In this document: positions 53,062 to 63,242 of the stretch, in pieces
Numbering within the stretch: the stretch's first letter is position 1
Layout of the letters: each line of letters opens with the position of its first letter
NCBI GenBank assembly: GCA_018820205.1
Contig: JAHJOK010000056.1
Location: 1 to 64,000 of the forward strand
Length of the DNA: 64,000 nucleotides
Direction of reading: 5' to 3'
Source of the DNA: Alphaproteobacteria bacterium
GTDB taxonomy: Bacteria; Pseudomonadota; Alphaproteobacteria; Caulobacterales; Caulobacteraceae
The notes under the pieces: generated by a model
Databases searched by the model: none
What the model was told of the DNA's origin: nothing
Seen by the model: only the letters and a program-made list of their open reading frames with translations
Position numbers and translations under genes: made by a program

Positions 53062-55458
53062 TCATACCGGCGGAGGACCCGCCAGGATGTCGCGCTTGCC
53101 CGCGTGGTTGGCGGCCGAGACCACCCCTTCCTGCTCCATCCGTTCGATCAGGGAGGCGGCGCGGTTGTAGCCGATCTGAAGGCGGCGCTGGACGTAGGAG
53201 GTCGAGGCCTTGCGGTCGCGGGTGACCACGGCCACGGCCCGATCGTACAGGTCGTCGCCCGATGAGACGTTTCCGCCGCCGTCCACGGCATTGTCGCCGT
53301 CGCCGTCCGGGTCGTCGGTTATCAGGTCCAGATAGTCGGGCTCGGCTTGCGAGCGCAGGTGTTTGCAGACCTCCTCGACCTCCTGGTCCGTCACGAACGG
53401 GCCGTGCAGGCGGGTGATGCGGCCGCCGCCGGCCATGTAGAGCATGTCGCCCTGGCCCAGCAGCTGTTCACCGCCCTGCTCGCCCAGGATGGTGCGGCTG
53501 TCGATCTTGGACGTGACCTGGAAGGAAATCCGGGTTGGGAAGTTGGCCTTAATGGTGCCGGTGATGACGTCGACCGACGGGCGTTGCGTCGCCATGATCA
53601 GGTGGATGCCGGCGGCGCGGGCCATCTGGGCCAGACGCTGGACGGCGCCCTCCACGTCCTTGCCGGCGACCAGCATCAGGTCGGCCATCTCGTCCATGAC
53701 CACGACCAGATAGGGCATGGGTTCGGGGCGGATTTTCTCGGACTCATAGACCGGGCGGCCCTGATCGTCGAAGCCGGTCTGGACCGTGCGTTCGAAATGC
53801 TCGCCCTTCTTCTGGGCCTCGACCGCGCGCTCGTTGTAGCTGGCGACGTTGCGGACGCCGAGCTTGGACATTCGGCGATAGCGGTCCTCCATTTCGCGCA
53901 CCGTCCATTTCAGGGCGACGACAGCCTTCTTCGGATCGGTGACGACGGGCGCCAGCAGGTGCGGGATGCCGTCATAGACCGACAGCTCCAGCATCTTGGG
54001 GTCGATCATGATGAAGCGGCACTCGGCCGGCGACAGGCGATACAGGATCGACAGGATCATGGCATTGACCCCGACCGACTTGCCCGATCCGGTGGTGCCC
54101 GCGATCAGCAGGTGGGGCATGCGCGCCAGGTCGGCCACATAGGGGTCGCCGCCGATGGTCTCGCCTAGCGCCAACGGCAGGATATGGGCGGCCTTGCCGT
54201 ATTCGGAACTGGCCAGCAGGTCGCGCAGATAGACCGTCTCGCGCTTCAGATTGGGCAGTTCGATGCCGATGGCGTTCCTGTTCGGCACCACGCTGATGCG
54301 GCAGGCGCGGGCTGACATGCTGCGGGCGATGTCGTCCGAAAGTGCCACGACGCGGCCGTGCTTCACCCCAGGGGCGGGGACCAGCTCATACAGGGTGACC
54401 ACCGGGCCGGGGCGGATCTGATCGATCACGCCCTTGACCCCGAACTCGGCCAGCACGCCCTCCAGCATCTTGGCGTTCTGTTTCAGCGCGTCCTCGTCGA
54501 CCATGCCCGCGCGAGCCTGCGGCTTGGCCAGCATGCCCAGGGGCGGCAGGTCGAAGTCGCCCTCGGGCCGGACGAAGTCGAACACCGCCTGATCGTCGGA
54601 CACGGTCTTCTTCGACGGTTTGGCCGGTTTCGGGGCCGCGACGCGGGGCTCGGCGCCGGAGGCGCGGGGTGCGGGCGGCGCCGGAGCGGGCTCGTCCCAG
54701 GGCAGGGGCGTGTCGGCGGCGTCATCCTCGGGCAGTTCCAGTCGAGAGGGTCGGCGGGGGGGCTGCGGCGCGGCGACTTCGGGATCGGGACGGACGGGAC
54801 GGCGACGCGCGGGCTTGGCCGCAACCGTCTCGGGCGTGCGGCGCAGTCCTGACGCCCAGGCGGCCCCCTCGCTGAAGTCGGACAGGCGCAGACCGACCGC
54901 ATAGGCGCAGGCCCACAGACCGAACGCCAGGAACAGGAGGCCGCCGAAAACGTCGCCGGCCGGAAGGGTCAGCGCCCGGAAGCCCGCCTCGACCAGACCG
55001 ATCACGCCGTCGCCCCACAGGCCGCCCAGTCCCGTCGCCAGGGGCCAGGCCGAGGGCGCCGCCAGTGCCGACAGGGCGGCGGACAGGCTGAGCACGCCGC
55101 CCGAGGCCGCCAGAGCCTTCAGCGGCGTCGGCTTCAGCAGTTGCTGGATCGCATCGCCGATGGCGGCGGCCAGTCCGAAGGCCACGGTCAGGGCGGCGGC
55201 GGGCCAGGCCGCCAGACCCAGCGATTGCATGAAGATGTCGGCGAACAGCGCGCCGTTGACGCCAAGCCAATTGGTCGGAGCGGCTGACGAGGCGGCGTTC
55301 AGGCTGGGATCTGCCGGGTTCCATGACACCAGGGCCACGACCAGCAACGTCGCCAGCAGGGCCTGCAACACGCCGCGAAACCGCACCACGAAGGGCGCGT
55401 CCCACAGCACGAGGGCGCTCATAAAGGCGCGCTGGCCGATGGCGAGGGCTGCGGACAT
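53062..55458 (-). CDS. ftsK: DNA translocase FtsK
   Basis: A septal DNA pump that clears and resolves the chromosome terminus at division. At 798 aa it has four N-terminal membrane segments ([20 protein letters not shown] onward) and a Pro/Ala-rich linker. The RecA-like motor has Walker [15 protein letters not shown], Walker B-type [12 protein letters not shown] and [15 protein letters not shown]-terminal gamma winged helix ([20 protein letters not shown]) recognises KOPS. A CtrA-like site lies upstream. Confidence 0.97.
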   Translation of the reverse strand: MSAALAIGQRAFMSALVLWDAPFVVRFRGVLQALLATLLVVALVSWNPADPSLNAASSAAPTNWLGVNGALFADIFMQSLGLAAWPAAALTVAFGLAAAIGDAIQQLLKPTPLKALAASGGVLSLSAALSALAAPSAWPLATGLGGLWGDGVIGLVEAGFRALTLPAGDVFGGLLFLAFGLWACAYAVGLRLSDFSEGAAWASGLRRTPETVAAKPARRRPVRPDPEVAAPQPPRRPSRLELPEDDAADTPLPWDEPAPAPPAPRASGAEPRVAAPKPAKPSKKTVSDDQAVFDFVRPEGDFDLPPLGMLAKPQARAGMVDEDALKQNAKMLEGVLAEFGVKGVIDQIRPGPVVTLYELVPAPGVKHGRVVALSDDIARSMSARACRISVVPNRNAIGIELPNLKRETVYLRDLLASSEYGKAAHILPLALGETIGGDPYVADLARMPHLLIAGTTGSGKSVGVNAMILSILYRLSPAECRFIMIDPKMLELSVYDGIPHLLAPVVTDPKKAVVALKWTVREMEDRYRRMSKLGVRNVASYNERAVEAQKKGEHFERTVQTGFDDQGRPVYESEKIRPEPMPYLVVVMDEMADLMLVAGKDVEGAVQRLAQMARAAGIHLIMATQRPSVDVITGTIKANFPTRISFQVTSKIDSRTILGEQGGEQLLGQGDMLYMAGGGRITRLHGPFVTDQEVEEVCKHLRSQAEPDYLDLITDDPDGDGDNAVDGGGNVSSGDDLYDRAVAVVTRDRKASTSYVQRRLQIGYNRAASLIERMEQEGVVSAANHAGKRDILAGPPPV

Positions 55459-55503
55459 GGACGGCTCCGGACGAACGTGTCGGCCAATGTCGCCGGATCA
55501 GGG

Positions 55504-55518
55504 TTAAGGGGCTGTTTA
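55504..55518. promoter_or_regulatory. CtrA-like box upstream of ftsK
   Basis: TTAA-GGGGCTG-TTTA, seven-base spacer and one mismatch to the CtrA consensus, in the divergent ftsK-galU gap, 46 nt from the ftsK start. Confidence 0.45.
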
Positions 55519-55618
55519 CCCGGCGCGACAGACCGCCGAATCCGCGCGGTCGCGAACGGGACAGGAGACGAAAGCCCGCTGCATGCGTTAGGCTTCCCAT
55601 CGCTGTCTGGGGAACTCC

Positions 55619-56497
55619 ATGAATTCGTCGCCCTCCCGCGTGCGCAAGGCCGTGCTGCCCGTCGCCGGTCTCGGCACCCGCGTCCTGCCCGCCGCCAAGA
55701 CCACGCCCAAGAACATGCTGAATGTCTTCGACCGGCCGATCCTGTCGCACATCGTCGAAGAGGCGCGCGCCGCCGGGATCGAGCACGTCATCCTCGTGGT
55801 CGGACGGGGCCAGACCTCGATCGAGGACTATTTCGACCACGTCTATGAGGTAGAGGCGATCCTGAAGGCCAAGGGCAAGGACGACATCCTGGCCCAGGTG
55901 GTCGCCGACCTGCCCCGGCCCGGCGAAATGAGCTTCGTGCGCCAGATGGCGCCCCTGGGCCTGGGTCACGCCGTGTTCTGCGCCCGCGATCTGATCGGCG
56001 ACGAACCGTTCGCGGTGATGCTGCCCGACATGCTGATGATGGCCGACACGCCCGCCCTGAAACAGGCCATCGACGCCCACGAGAAGACCGGCGGAAACAT
56101 CGTCGTGGTCGAACCGGCGCCGGAGGGCGAGACCCATAAATACGGAATCGTCGCGCTGGACGGCCAGGACGGGCGTCTGAACCGGATGACCGGCATGGTC
56201 GAAAAGCCGCCCCTGGGCACCGAGCCGTCGAACCTGTTCATCTCGGGCCGCTACATCCTGACGCCCGACATCTTTCCGCTGCTGGCCGACCAGCAGACCG
56301 GGGCGGGCGGGGAAATCCAGCTGACTGACGCCATGGCCCGGCTGATGAAAATCAAGGACTTTCACGCCCTGGAATACGAGGGCGCGACCTATGACTGCGG
56401 CGATCCGGTCGGGCTTCTGCGCGCGAATGTCGCCTATGGGCTGAAGCATGCGAGCCTGGGCGCCGCAGCGCGGGCGGCGATCGCGCCGCTGCTTTAG
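55619..56497 (+). CDS. galU: UTP-glucose-1-phosphate uridylyltransferase
   Basis: Makes UDP-glucose from UTP and glucose-1-phosphate. At 292 aa it has the nucleotidyltransferase opening KAVLPVAGLGTRVLPAAKTT (GxGTR), VMLPDMLM, THKYGIVALDG and MVEKPPLGTEPSNLFISGRY. UDP-glucose is the substrate of the SqdB encoded next, so the pairing is functional. Confidence 0.96.
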   Translation: MNSSPSRVRKAVLPVAGLGTRVLPAAKTTPKNMLNVFDRPILSHIVEEARAAGIEHVILVVGRGQTSIEDYFDHVYEVEAILKAKGKDDILAQVVADLPRPGEMSFVRQMAPLGLGHAVFCARDLIGDEPFAVMLPDMLMMADTPALKQAIDAHEKTGGNIVVVEPAPEGETHKYGIVALDGQDGRLNRMTGMVEKPPLGTEPSNLFISGRYILTPDIFPLLADQQTGAGGEIQLTDAMARLMKIKDFHALEYEGATYDCGDPVGLLRANVAYGLKHASLGAAARAAIAPLL

Positions 56498-56581
56498 GGA
56501 ACCCTGCGGCAACGGCGCCGCTTTGCCCCTGACGACGCGTTCGGCTAGGCAAGGCGTCCGGGGGCGGAGGAAAGGCACGCG

Positions 56582-57832
56582 ATGAAGGTTCTGGTTCTAG
56601 GCGGTGACGGCTTCTGCGGCTGGCCCACGGCGTTGCACCTCTCGGCCCAGGGCTGGGATGTGACCATCGTCGACAACCTGTCGCGGCGGAACATCGACAA
56701 TGAGCTGGAGGTCCAGTCCCTGACGCCGATCCGCTGCATGGGCGAGCGGATCGCGGCGTGGAAGGACGTGTCCGGCCGCGAGATCGGCTTCGTCAACCTG
56801 ACGGTCGGCAAGGAGTTCGACCGGCTGGTCGCCCTGATCCAGGCCGAGAAACCCGACAGCATCGTCCATTTCGCCGAACAGCGGGCCGCTCCCTATTCGA
56901 TGAAGTCGGCGCGGCACAAGCTCTACACCGTCGACAACAACATCAACGCCACCAACCACCTGCTGGCGGCCATGGTCGAGAGCGGGCTGGACGTCCACCT
57001 GGCCCACCTGGGGACCATGGGTGTCTATGGCTACACCACCGCCGGGCTGCGCATTCCCGAGGGCTATCTGAAGGTCACGGTGGACACCGATTTCGGCCCA
57101 GCCGAGCAGGAGATCCTGTTCCCGCCGAACCCCGGCTCGATCTACCACATGACCAAGACCCAGGACGCGCTGCTGTTCCAGTTCTACGCCAAGAACGACG
57201 GCGTCCGGATCACCGACCTGCATCAAGGCATCGTCTGGGGGGCCCAGACCGAGGAGACCCGCCGCGACGAGCGGCTGATCAACCGCTTCGACTACGACGG
57301 CGATTACGGCACGGTGCTGAACCGGTTCCTGATGCAGGCGGCGGTCGGATATCCCCTGACGGTCCACGGCACGGGCGGCCAGACCCGGGCCTTCATCCAC
57401 ATCCAGGACACGGTGCGTTGCGTCGAACTGGCGCTGAAGAATCCGCCCAAGGCCGGCGAACGGGTCAAGATCCTGAACCAGATGACCGAGAGCCGCCGGG
57501 TCCGCGATCTGGCGCAGATGGTCGCCGATATGACCGGAGCCGAAATTCACAACGTCCCCAATCCGCGTCAGGAGGCCGACGAGAACGAACTGATCGTCGC
57601 CAACGACCAGTTCCGTGACCTGGGTCTGAAGCCGATCACCCTGGCCGAGGGGCTGATGGAGGATGTGACCGATATCGCCCGCCGCTACGCCGACCGGGCC
57701 GACCACGGCAAGATCGCCTGCGTCTCGGCATGGAACGACAAGCGTGCCGAGGCCCTGAAGGGCGAACGCAGGGTCCGGGTCGATCCGGGTTCGCCGACCC
57801 GGACCATACGGGCCAGGGCGGAGGTCGCCTGA
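56582..57832 (+). CDS. sqdB: UDP-sulfoquinovose synthase
   Basis: Converts UDP-glucose and sulfite to UDP-sulfoquinovose, the head-group donor of sulfolipid SQDG. At 416 aa this extended SDR has the NAD loop GGDGFCGWPTALHL, the long acceptor region HFAEQRAAPYSMKSARH, HLGTMGVYGYTTAG, the catalytic YxxxK in YHMTKTQD, and DLHQGIVWGAQTEET, closely resembling plant SQD1. The terminal basic tail is atypical. It lies 84 nt after galU; no SqdX/SqdD glycosyltransferase is in the window. Confidence 0.92.
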   Translation: MKVLVLGGDGFCGWPTALHLSAQGWDVTIVDNLSRRNIDNELEVQSLTPIRCMGERIAAWKDVSGREIGFVNLTVGKEFDRLVALIQAEKPDSIVHFAEQRAAPYSMKSARHKLYTVDNNINATNHLLAAMVESGLDVHLAHLGTMGVYGYTTAGLRIPEGYLKVTVDTDFGPAEQEILFPPNPGSIYHMTKTQDALLFQFYAKNDGVRITDLHQGIVWGAQTEETRRDERLINRFDYDGDYGTVLNRFLMQAAVGYPLTVHGTGGQTRAFIHIQDTVRCVELALKNPPKAGERVKILNQMTESRRVRDLAQMVADMTGAEIHNVPNPRQEADENELIVANDQFRDLGLKPITLAEGLMEDVTDIARRYADRADHGKIACVSAWNDKRAEALKGERRVRVDPGSPTRTIRARAEVA

Positions 57833-58707
57833 TCCCGACGCGCGCCCCACATTCGCTGCTCGTCTTCGGTGCCGGCTATCTGGGCCGGGCGGCGGCGAAC
57901 CGGGCGAGGGGTCGGGGCTGGACGATCGAGGCGACGTCCCGCGACCCCGATCGGCGCGCGGTGTTGCAGGGCGAGGGGATCGCCGGCGTCGACCCATCCG
58001 ATGCTGCTGCGATGACCCAGGCCGTCGCCTGCGCCTCCGCCATCCTGGTCACAGCACCGCCGGACGCGGCGGGTTGCCCCGGCGCCCGCGCGCTTCTGCC
58101 GGCCCTGACGGCGGCCGGCGCCTATCCCGACTGGATCGGATACGTGTCCTCGACCGCCGTCTACGGCGACCGCGACGGCGGCTGGGCCTTCGAGGACGAC
58201 GCCCTGAACGCCTCCAGCCTGGAGGGCGCCCGCCGGGTCCGGGCCGAGGCCGACTGGCTGGACGCCGGACAAGGTATGGGGCTGACGGTGCAGATCTTTC
58301 GCCTGCCCGCGATCTATGGACCCGGTCGGTCGGTGGTCGATCGGCTGAAGGACGGCTCGGCCCGGATCGTCAGAAAGCCCGGCCAGGTGTTCAACAGGGT
58401 TCATCTCGAGGACGCGGTCTCGGGCCTGTTCGCCTCGATGGACCGGCCCCGGCCCGGCGCCGTCTACAACCTGACCGACGACGCGCCGTCGCCCGTCGAT
58501 GTCGTCATGGCCGGCGCCGCCGCGCGCATGGGCCTGCCGACGCCGCCCGAGGTGGACTGGACCGACCCCTCGGTGTCGGACGCCATGCGGCGGTTCTACC
58601 TCGACTCCAAACGCATTTCCAACGCCCGCGCCAAGGCGGAACTGGGCTGGCGACCTGAGTTCCCGTCCTGGCGCGAGGGGCTGGAGGCGATCTTGGCCTC
58701 CCGCTGA
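57829..58707 (+). CDS. NAD(P)-dependent epimerase/dehydratase (YeeZ-like SDR)
   Basis: About 292 aa with the Rossmann loop LLVFGAGYLGRAAANRA, YVSSTAVYGDRDGGW and RLPAIYGPGRSVVDRL, typical of an atypical extended SDR. The start is unclear: CTG 57829 overlaps the sqdB stop by four bases, while the nearest ATG is 57730, deep inside sqdB. Probably co-transcribed with sqdB; substrate is unknown. Confidence 0.8.
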   Translation: MIPTRAPHSLLVFGAGYLGRAAANRARGRGWTIEATSRDPDRRAVLQGEGIAGVDPSDAAAMTQAVACASAILVTAPPDAAGCPGARALLPALTAAGAYPDWIGYVSSTAVYGDRDGGWAFEDDALNASSLEGARRVRAEADWLDAGQGMGLTVQIFRLPAIYGPGRSVVDRLKDGSARIVRKPGQVFNRVHLEDAVSGLFASMDRPRPGAVYNLTDDAPSPVDVVMAGAAARMGLPTPPEVDWTDPSVSDAMRRFYLDSKRISNARAKAELGWRPEFPSWREGLEAILASR

Positions 58708-58710
58708 GGA

Positions 58711-59505
58711 TCACCCCACCCGGGGGGTCTTAAGACGACGCTTGTTGGCGTGGGTCTCGGGCGCCGTGCCCAAGGCCTCGGGGATCTCGCCCTTGAAATA
58801 GAACCGTTGCCAGGCCTCCTTCGCCGCGTCGGGATCACCGCTCGCCAGCCGGGTGTTGAAGTCGGTCCTCTGACGGTTCCAGGCCTCGAACTGCCCCTTC
58901 ATCACCGGATTGGACTCCAGGGTGCGGATCACGGGCTGAACCTGTTCCAACTTCCTGTGTTCGACCAGGTTGATGAAACAGAACGGCTCGCCGCGCTCGA
59001 ATTTGATCCGCCCTGGCCGGGTGAAGATCCAGTTCATCGTGAACGGAAACGGCAGCCAGTCGGTCTCGATCAGTCCGACCAGAGGCTGGATTCCGTCCTT
59101 CACATGATTGGGCGATCCCGAACAGATCATGCCCCAGCCCGGCGGGGTGCGGAACAGATACTGGGGGTGCATGGTCAGGACGCCGCGCGAGAAATGCGAG
59201 GTGACGAAATGGTCGAGCTCGGGCTGCGGGCGCTCGGGCGTGATGGTGATGTCGGACTGCTGCGGCCCGCCGTTCCATTCGGCCGTGAAGGTGAAGGGAC
59301 ACAGGATTTCCCACCCCGTCGTGTTGGCCATGGTCAGGGGCAGGCAGCGATAGGGATGGCGACTGACGAAGGCGTCCATCCAGTTCCGCGACTGGCGACC
59401 GGGGACCATGTCCGGCGGCCGGGCCGACATGGGATAGCATTCCAGTTCCAAGGCGGCGCTCCGGCGGGTATCCAACAAACAACCATTCCTAGCCCGGCCG
59501 GACAT
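58711..59505 (-). CDS. DUF6065 family protein
   Basis: 264 aa if started at ATG 59505; a TTG near 59475 with AGGAA upstream is an alternative that would avoid overlap with the divergent gene. Conserved-looking segments are [60 protein letters not shown] and [21 protein letters not shown] recall this as DUF6065, with no known activity. It converges with the SDR gene. Confidence 0.75.
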   Translation of the reverse strand: MSGRARNGCLLDTRRSAALELECYPMSARPPDMVPGRQSRNWMDAFVSRHPYRCLPLTMANTTGWEILCPFTFTAEWNGGPQQSDITITPERPQPELDHFVTSHFSRGVLTMHPQYLFRTPPGWGMICSGSPNHVKDGIQPLVGLIETDWLPFPFTMNWIFTRPGRIKFERGEPFCFINLVEHRKLEQVQPVIRTLESNPVMKGQFEAWNRQRTDFNTRLASGDPDAAKEAWQRFYFKGEIPEALGTAPETHANKRRLKTPRVG

Positions 59506-60013
59506 GACCGCTCAACCGCTTCACGAACGCGACAGTCTGCTGGCCTGGTTGGCGGATCGCGCCATCGACCAGAAGACCCACGACCATTCAGCCGTGTTTC
59601 GCGTCGAAGAGGGGCTGGAGCTGAAGGCCGGCCTGCCCGGCGCCCACACCAAGAATCTGTTCCTGAAGGACAAGAAGGGCCGACTGTGGCTGATCTCGGC
59701 CCGCCAGGACACGGTCATCGACCTGAAATCCGCGCCGAAGGCGATCGGCTCGGCCCACCTGTCATTCGGCAATGAGGCCCTGATGTTCGAGACCCTGGGC
59801 GTCCGCCCCGGCTCGGTCACGGCCCTGGGCCTGATCAACGACATCAACCGGCGGGTGACCTTCGTGATCGACACGCGGTTGTGGGAGGCCGACATCGTCA
59901 ATTTCCACCCCCTGACCAATACGGCGACGACCGCCCTGTCACAGACGGCGTTTCGTCGCTTCTTGAGCGAGATCGGACGCGAGCCGTTGGTGATCGAGTT
60001 CGGCGCGGCTTGA
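59504..60013 (+). CDS. YbaK/ProX-type prolyl-tRNA editing deacylase
   Basis: 169 aa of the INS/YbaK superfamily, with [20 protein letters not shown] (Lys-rich motif), [19 protein letters not shown] and [20 protein letters not shown]. Trans-acting editing of mischarged tRNA-Pro (Ala-tRNA-Pro) is the known ProX activity. The ATG shares two bases with the divergent DUF6065 start (CATG). Confidence 0.93.
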   Translation: MTAQPLHERDSLLAWLADRAIDQKTHDHSAVFRVEEGLELKAGLPGAHTKNLFLKDKKGRLWLISARQDTVIDLKSAPKAIGSAHLSFGNEALMFETLGVRPGSVTALGLINDINRRVTFVIDTRLWEADIVNFHPLTNTATTALSQTAFRRFLSEIGREPLVIEFGAA

Positions 60014-60078
60014 GTCTTTCGCACGCCGCGACCATCTGAGCCCTACCGCGTTACAGCCCTGAGCTTCAAAGAGACCCG

Positions 60079-60972
60079 ATGACCCTCGCCGACCCCAAAA
60101 CCGCCGATGACCTGATCAAGGACGGCTCCGACGCCGGCTTCATGGACGATGTGATCGCCCAGTCGAAGATCCAGCCGGTGATCGTCGATTTCTGGGCCAC
60201 GTGGTGCGGTCCCTGCCGCACCCTGACGCCCGCGCTGGAGAAACAGGTCCGGGCGGCCGGCGGCGCGGTCAAGCTGGTTAAGATCGACGTCGATGCGAAC
60301 CCGGCCTACGCTGGCCAACTGCGGGTCCAGTCGATCCCGACGGTCTACGCCTTCCTCGATGGCCAGCCGGTCGACGGCTTCCAGGGCGCGGTGCCCGAAA
60401 GCCAGATCAAGGCCTTCATCGAGAAGCTCTCGGGCGGCGCCGGGGTCAACACCGACGTCGAGCAACTGTTGACGCTGGGCGAGGAATCTCTGGCGCTCGA
60501 GGATTTCGGCGGCGCGGCCCAGGCCTTCGCCCACGTCCTGACCATGGAGCCGGACAACCAGAAGGCCATCGCCGGCATGGCGCGGGTCTATCTGGCGGGC
60601 GGCGACGCCGATCAGGCGCGCCAGACCATCGCCATGGCTCCCGCCGATTCGACCGAGCCCTCGGTCGTCAGCGTCCGCGCCCAGCTGGCCCTGGCCTCGA
60701 CCGCCCCGACCGGCGAAACCGCCGCGCTGACAGCCCGTATCGCCGCCGACCCCGCCGATCACCAAGCCCGCTATGACCTGTCCCTGGCCCAGGCCGCGGA
60801 AGGGGACCTGAAAGGCGCCGCGACCAGCCTGCTCGACATCGTCGCCGCCGACCGGGAGTGGAACGATCAGGCGGCGCGCAAACAGCTGCTGGTCGTGTTC
60901 GAGGCCGCTGGCCTGTCGTCCGATATCGCCCGGGACGGCCGCCGTCGCCTGTCCTCGATCCTGTTCGCGTAA
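60079..60972 (+). CDS. cnoX: Thioredoxin-TPR chaperedoxin, CnoX (YbbN) family
   Basis: 297 aa: an N-terminal thioredoxin domain with an intact active site WCGPC (VDFWATWCGPCRTLTPALEK), then TPR-like helical repeats. E. coli CnoX lacks one active-site Cys, while alphaproteobacterial homologs such as Caulobacter CnoX keep CxxC and act as both reductase and holdase. The start is ATG 60079. It is 12 bases from the LON-domain gene. Confidence 0.92.
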   Translation: MTLADPKTADDLIKDGSDAGFMDDVIAQSKIQPVIVDFWATWCGPCRTLTPALEKQVRAAGGAVKLVKIDVDANPAYAGQLRVQSIPTVYAFLDGQPVDGFQGAVPESQIKAFIEKLSGGAGVNTDVEQLLTLGEESLALEDFGGAAQAFAHVLTMEPDNQKAIAGMARVYLAGGDADQARQTIAMAPADSTEPSVVSVRAQLALASTAPTGETAALTARIAADPADHQARYDLSLAQAAEGDLKGAATSLLDIVAADREWNDQAARKQLLVVFEAAGLSSDIARDGRRRLSSILFA

Positions 60973-60984
60973 AGAGAGCCGACC

Positions 60985-61644
60985 ATGGCCCAGGGTTATG
61001 TGAAGGCCGTCGACCTGCCCCAGGTCATTCCGGTGTTCCCCCTGCCGGGCGCGATCCTGTTGCCGCGCGGCCAGTTGCCGCTGAACATCTTCGAGCCCCG
61101 CTATCTGAACATGATCGACGACGCGATGGCCGGCGACCGGGTTCTGGGGATGATCCAGCCGACCGGCGGGCCCCGTCCCCTGCCCAGCCTGTCGGCTGTG
61201 GGCTGCGCCGGGCGGATCACCAGCTTCGCCGAGACGTCCGACGGCCGCTATCTGATCACCCTGACCGGGGTCGCGCGGTTCAGGGTGGCGGCGGAGCTGC
61301 CCAGCCAGACCCCCTATCGCCAGGTCCGCGCCGCTTTCGCGACTTTCGAGGCCGATCTGACATCGCCGGTCGGCGGCGAGGCGTTCGACCGCGAAACCTT
61401 CCTGGCCGGGCTGAAACATTATCTGGAGCGCCGTCAGCTGGAGATCGACTGGGAAACCGCCGAGGCCGCGCCCCAGGAGGCCCTGATCAACAGCCTGTCG
61501 ATGGCCCTGCCGTTCGAGCCGGCCGAGAAACAGGCCCTGCTGGAATGTCCGGCGCTGGACGACCGCGTTGACGTCCTGACCGCCCTGATGCGGATCGATG
61601 CAGCCGAGACGGGCGACGGCGACACGCCGACGTCGATGCAATAA
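60985..61644 (+). CDS. LON substrate-binding domain protein
   Basis: 219 aa with only the N-terminal domain of Lon: [33 protein letters not shown] and [10 protein letters not shown]. No ATPase or protease part is present, so it is a stand-alone LON-domain (PUA-like fold) protein. Its function is unsettled; the cnoX neighbour suggests proteostasis. Confidence 0.92.
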   Translation: MAQGYVKAVDLPQVIPVFPLPGAILLPRGQLPLNIFEPRYLNMIDDAMAGDRVLGMIQPTGGPRPLPSLSAVGCAGRITSFAETSDGRYLITLTGVARFRVAAELPSQTPYRQVRAAFATFEADLTSPVGGEAFDRETFLAGLKHYLERRQLEIDWETAEAAPQEALINSLSMALPFEPAEKQALLECPALDDRVDVLTALMRIDAAETGDGDTPTSMQ

Positions 61645-61654
61645 AGCTGGGTTT

Positions 61655-61849
61655 ATGAGCGACGCTTTTCACACCCCATCATCCGTTGATCCACGCCTTC
61701 TCGAGGTCCTCGTCTGCCCGATTACCCGCGGACGGCTCGACTATGATCGCGAGGCCAATGAGCTGATCTCGAAGGGCGCCAAGCTGGCTTATCCGATCCG
61801 CGACGGCGTGCCGATCATGCTGCCGGAAGAAGCGCGTCCGCTGGATTAG
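61655..61849 (+). CDS. Trm112-like protein
   Basis: 64 aa from ATG 61655. The core is [23 protein letters not shown]'s family pattern (single CPxTxGxL) and [18 protein letters not shown], as in bacterial YcaR/Trm112 proteins. One Cys remains, so zinc binding is doubtful. It is 10 nt downstream of the LON-domain gene. Confidence 0.93.
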   Translation: MSDAFHTPSSVDPRLLEVLVCPITRGRLDYDREANELISKGAKLAYPIRDGVPIMLPEEARPLD

Positions 61850-61852
61850 ACG

Positions 61853-61908
61853 GAGCGCGGACCTCCAGGTCCGCAACTCGGCCTCGGCGGACCTGGAGGT
61901 CCGCGCTC
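61853..61908. repeat. 22-bp perfect inverted repeat with nested palindromes
   Basis: Arms 61853-61874 and 61887-61908 are exact reverse complements around a 12-nt spacer. Each arm contains the smaller palindrome GGACCT-CC-AGGTCC (or complement). It fills the gap between convergent genes and may end both transcripts or be a dispersed repeat unit. Confidence 0.75.
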
Positions 61909-61909
61909 C

Positions 61910-63163
61910 TCAGACCAACTCGCCCCTCAGCAGCTTCGGCAGATCCCCCGTCGCGCCGCCGGCCTCGCGCATGAAGGCGCGGCGCAGGGGTCCGATGCGG
62001 TTCACCGCCGCCATGCCGATATCCCGCGCCAGCCTCACCGGAGGCAGGTCGTTGGAGAACAGCCGCACGAAGCCGTCGAATCCGGCCGCCAACGCGACGT
62101 TGTCGAACCGGCGCCAGCGGGCGTAGCGGTCCAGAACGATCTCGGAGCCGATATCCTCGCCTAGCCGCATCGCCTCGATCAGAACTTCGGCCAGGGCGGC
62201 GGCATCCTTCAGCCCCATGTTCAGCCCCTGGCCCGCCACGGGGTGCACCCCATGGGCCGCGTCGCCGATCAGGGCGGTGCGCGGGGCGGTCAGCGTCGTG
62301 GCCAGGTCCAGCGCCAGCGGATAGACGAACCTGGGCCCGTCCGGTGTCGCGCCTTCCAGAAACTCGCCGAACCGGCGGTTCAGGTGGGCCTGAAACGCCG
62401 CGTCGGAACAGACTTTCAGCGCTTCGGCCGCGCGCGTGGTCTCAGTCCAGACCAGGCTGGCGCGCCGGTCGGTCAGCGGCAGGATGGCGAAGGGACCGCC
62501 CGGCAGGAAATATTCGTGGGCGACATTGCCGTGCTCGCGCCCCAGCCGGACGGTGGCCACGACGCCGGACTGGCCGTAGCCCCAGCCGACCGTCTCGATC
62601 CCGGCGGCCTTGCGCACCACCGAGCCGCGCCCCTCGGCGCCGACGACCACGGGCGCACTCATCACCGCGCCGTCGGCCAGGGTCACGCGGGCGGCGGCCG
62701 GAGTCTGTTCCACGGCCGCGACCGACCCCGGCGCCCGCAGGTCGATATCCGACGCCGTCACGGCTTGGGCCAGCGCCGCCCGGATGCGCCGGTTCTCGAC
62801 CATATAGCCCAGCGGCTCGCCGCCGTTGGCGTCGCCGATCTCGTCGGCGTCGAACCGCAGGAAAGCGGCCGAGGCGGCCTTCGACGCGGCGCCGGGCCTG
62901 CGCCCGTCGGTCACCAGAATCCGGTCCATTCTGCAGGCGTGGGGCCGCAATCCCTCGCCCAGACCCAAGGCGTCCAGCATCCGGAAGGTCGAAAAGGCGA
63001 TCGCCGTCGATCGTCCGTCGAAGGTCGGCGCCAGTTGGGCCGGGAAGGGCTGGGGATCGACCAGGGCGACGCGCAGCCCTGAATGATCGGCCGCCAAGGC
63101 GAAGGTCGCGCCGGCCATCCCGGCGCCGGCGACGATGACATCGTGGGTGTGGGGTGCGGTCAT
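61910..63163 (-). CDS. UbiH/UbiF/COQ6-type FAD-dependent ubiquinone hydroxylase
   Basis: 417 aa with the FAD fold DVIVAGAGMAGATFALAADH, the DGR-type motif TFDGRSTAIAFSTFRML, GAEGRGSVVRKAAGIE and the second FAD motif ALIGDAAHGVHPVAGQGLNM. It hydroxylates the ubiquinone ring; which carbon (UbiH, UbiF, UbiI or UbiL type) cannot be told. Stands between a Trm112-like gene and glmS. Confidence 0.93.
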   Translation of the reverse strand: MTAPHTHDVIVAGAGMAGATFALAADHSGLRVALVDPQPFPAQLAPTFDGRSTAIAFSTFRMLDALGLGEGLRPHACRMDRILVTDGRRPGAASKAASAAFLRFDADEIGDANGGEPLGYMVENRRIRAALAQAVTASDIDLRAPGSVAAVEQTPAAARVTLADGAVMSAPVVVGAEGRGSVVRKAAGIETVGWGYGQSGVVATVRLGREHGNVAHEYFLPGGPFAILPLTDRRASLVWTETTRAAEALKVCSDAAFQAHLNRRFGEFLEGATPDGPRFVYPLALDLATTLTAPRTALIGDAAHGVHPVAGQGLNMGLKDAAALAEVLIEAMRLGEDIGSEIVLDRYARWRRFDNVALAAGFDGFVRLFSNDLPPVRLARDIGMAAVNRIGPLRRAFMREAGGATGDLPKLLRGELV

Positions 63164-63242
63164 CGCTCCTTGTCGCGCCGCCGGGCCTCGGGGTCCAGAG
63201 GCGGGGCAGTCGCATGCGCCGCCGAACGAACGGAGGGAAGGC

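Noticed and set aside
58727..58736. GTCTTAAGAC palindrome as an operator
   Set aside because: It lies within the C-terminal codons of the DUF6065 gene and is short; no supporting context.
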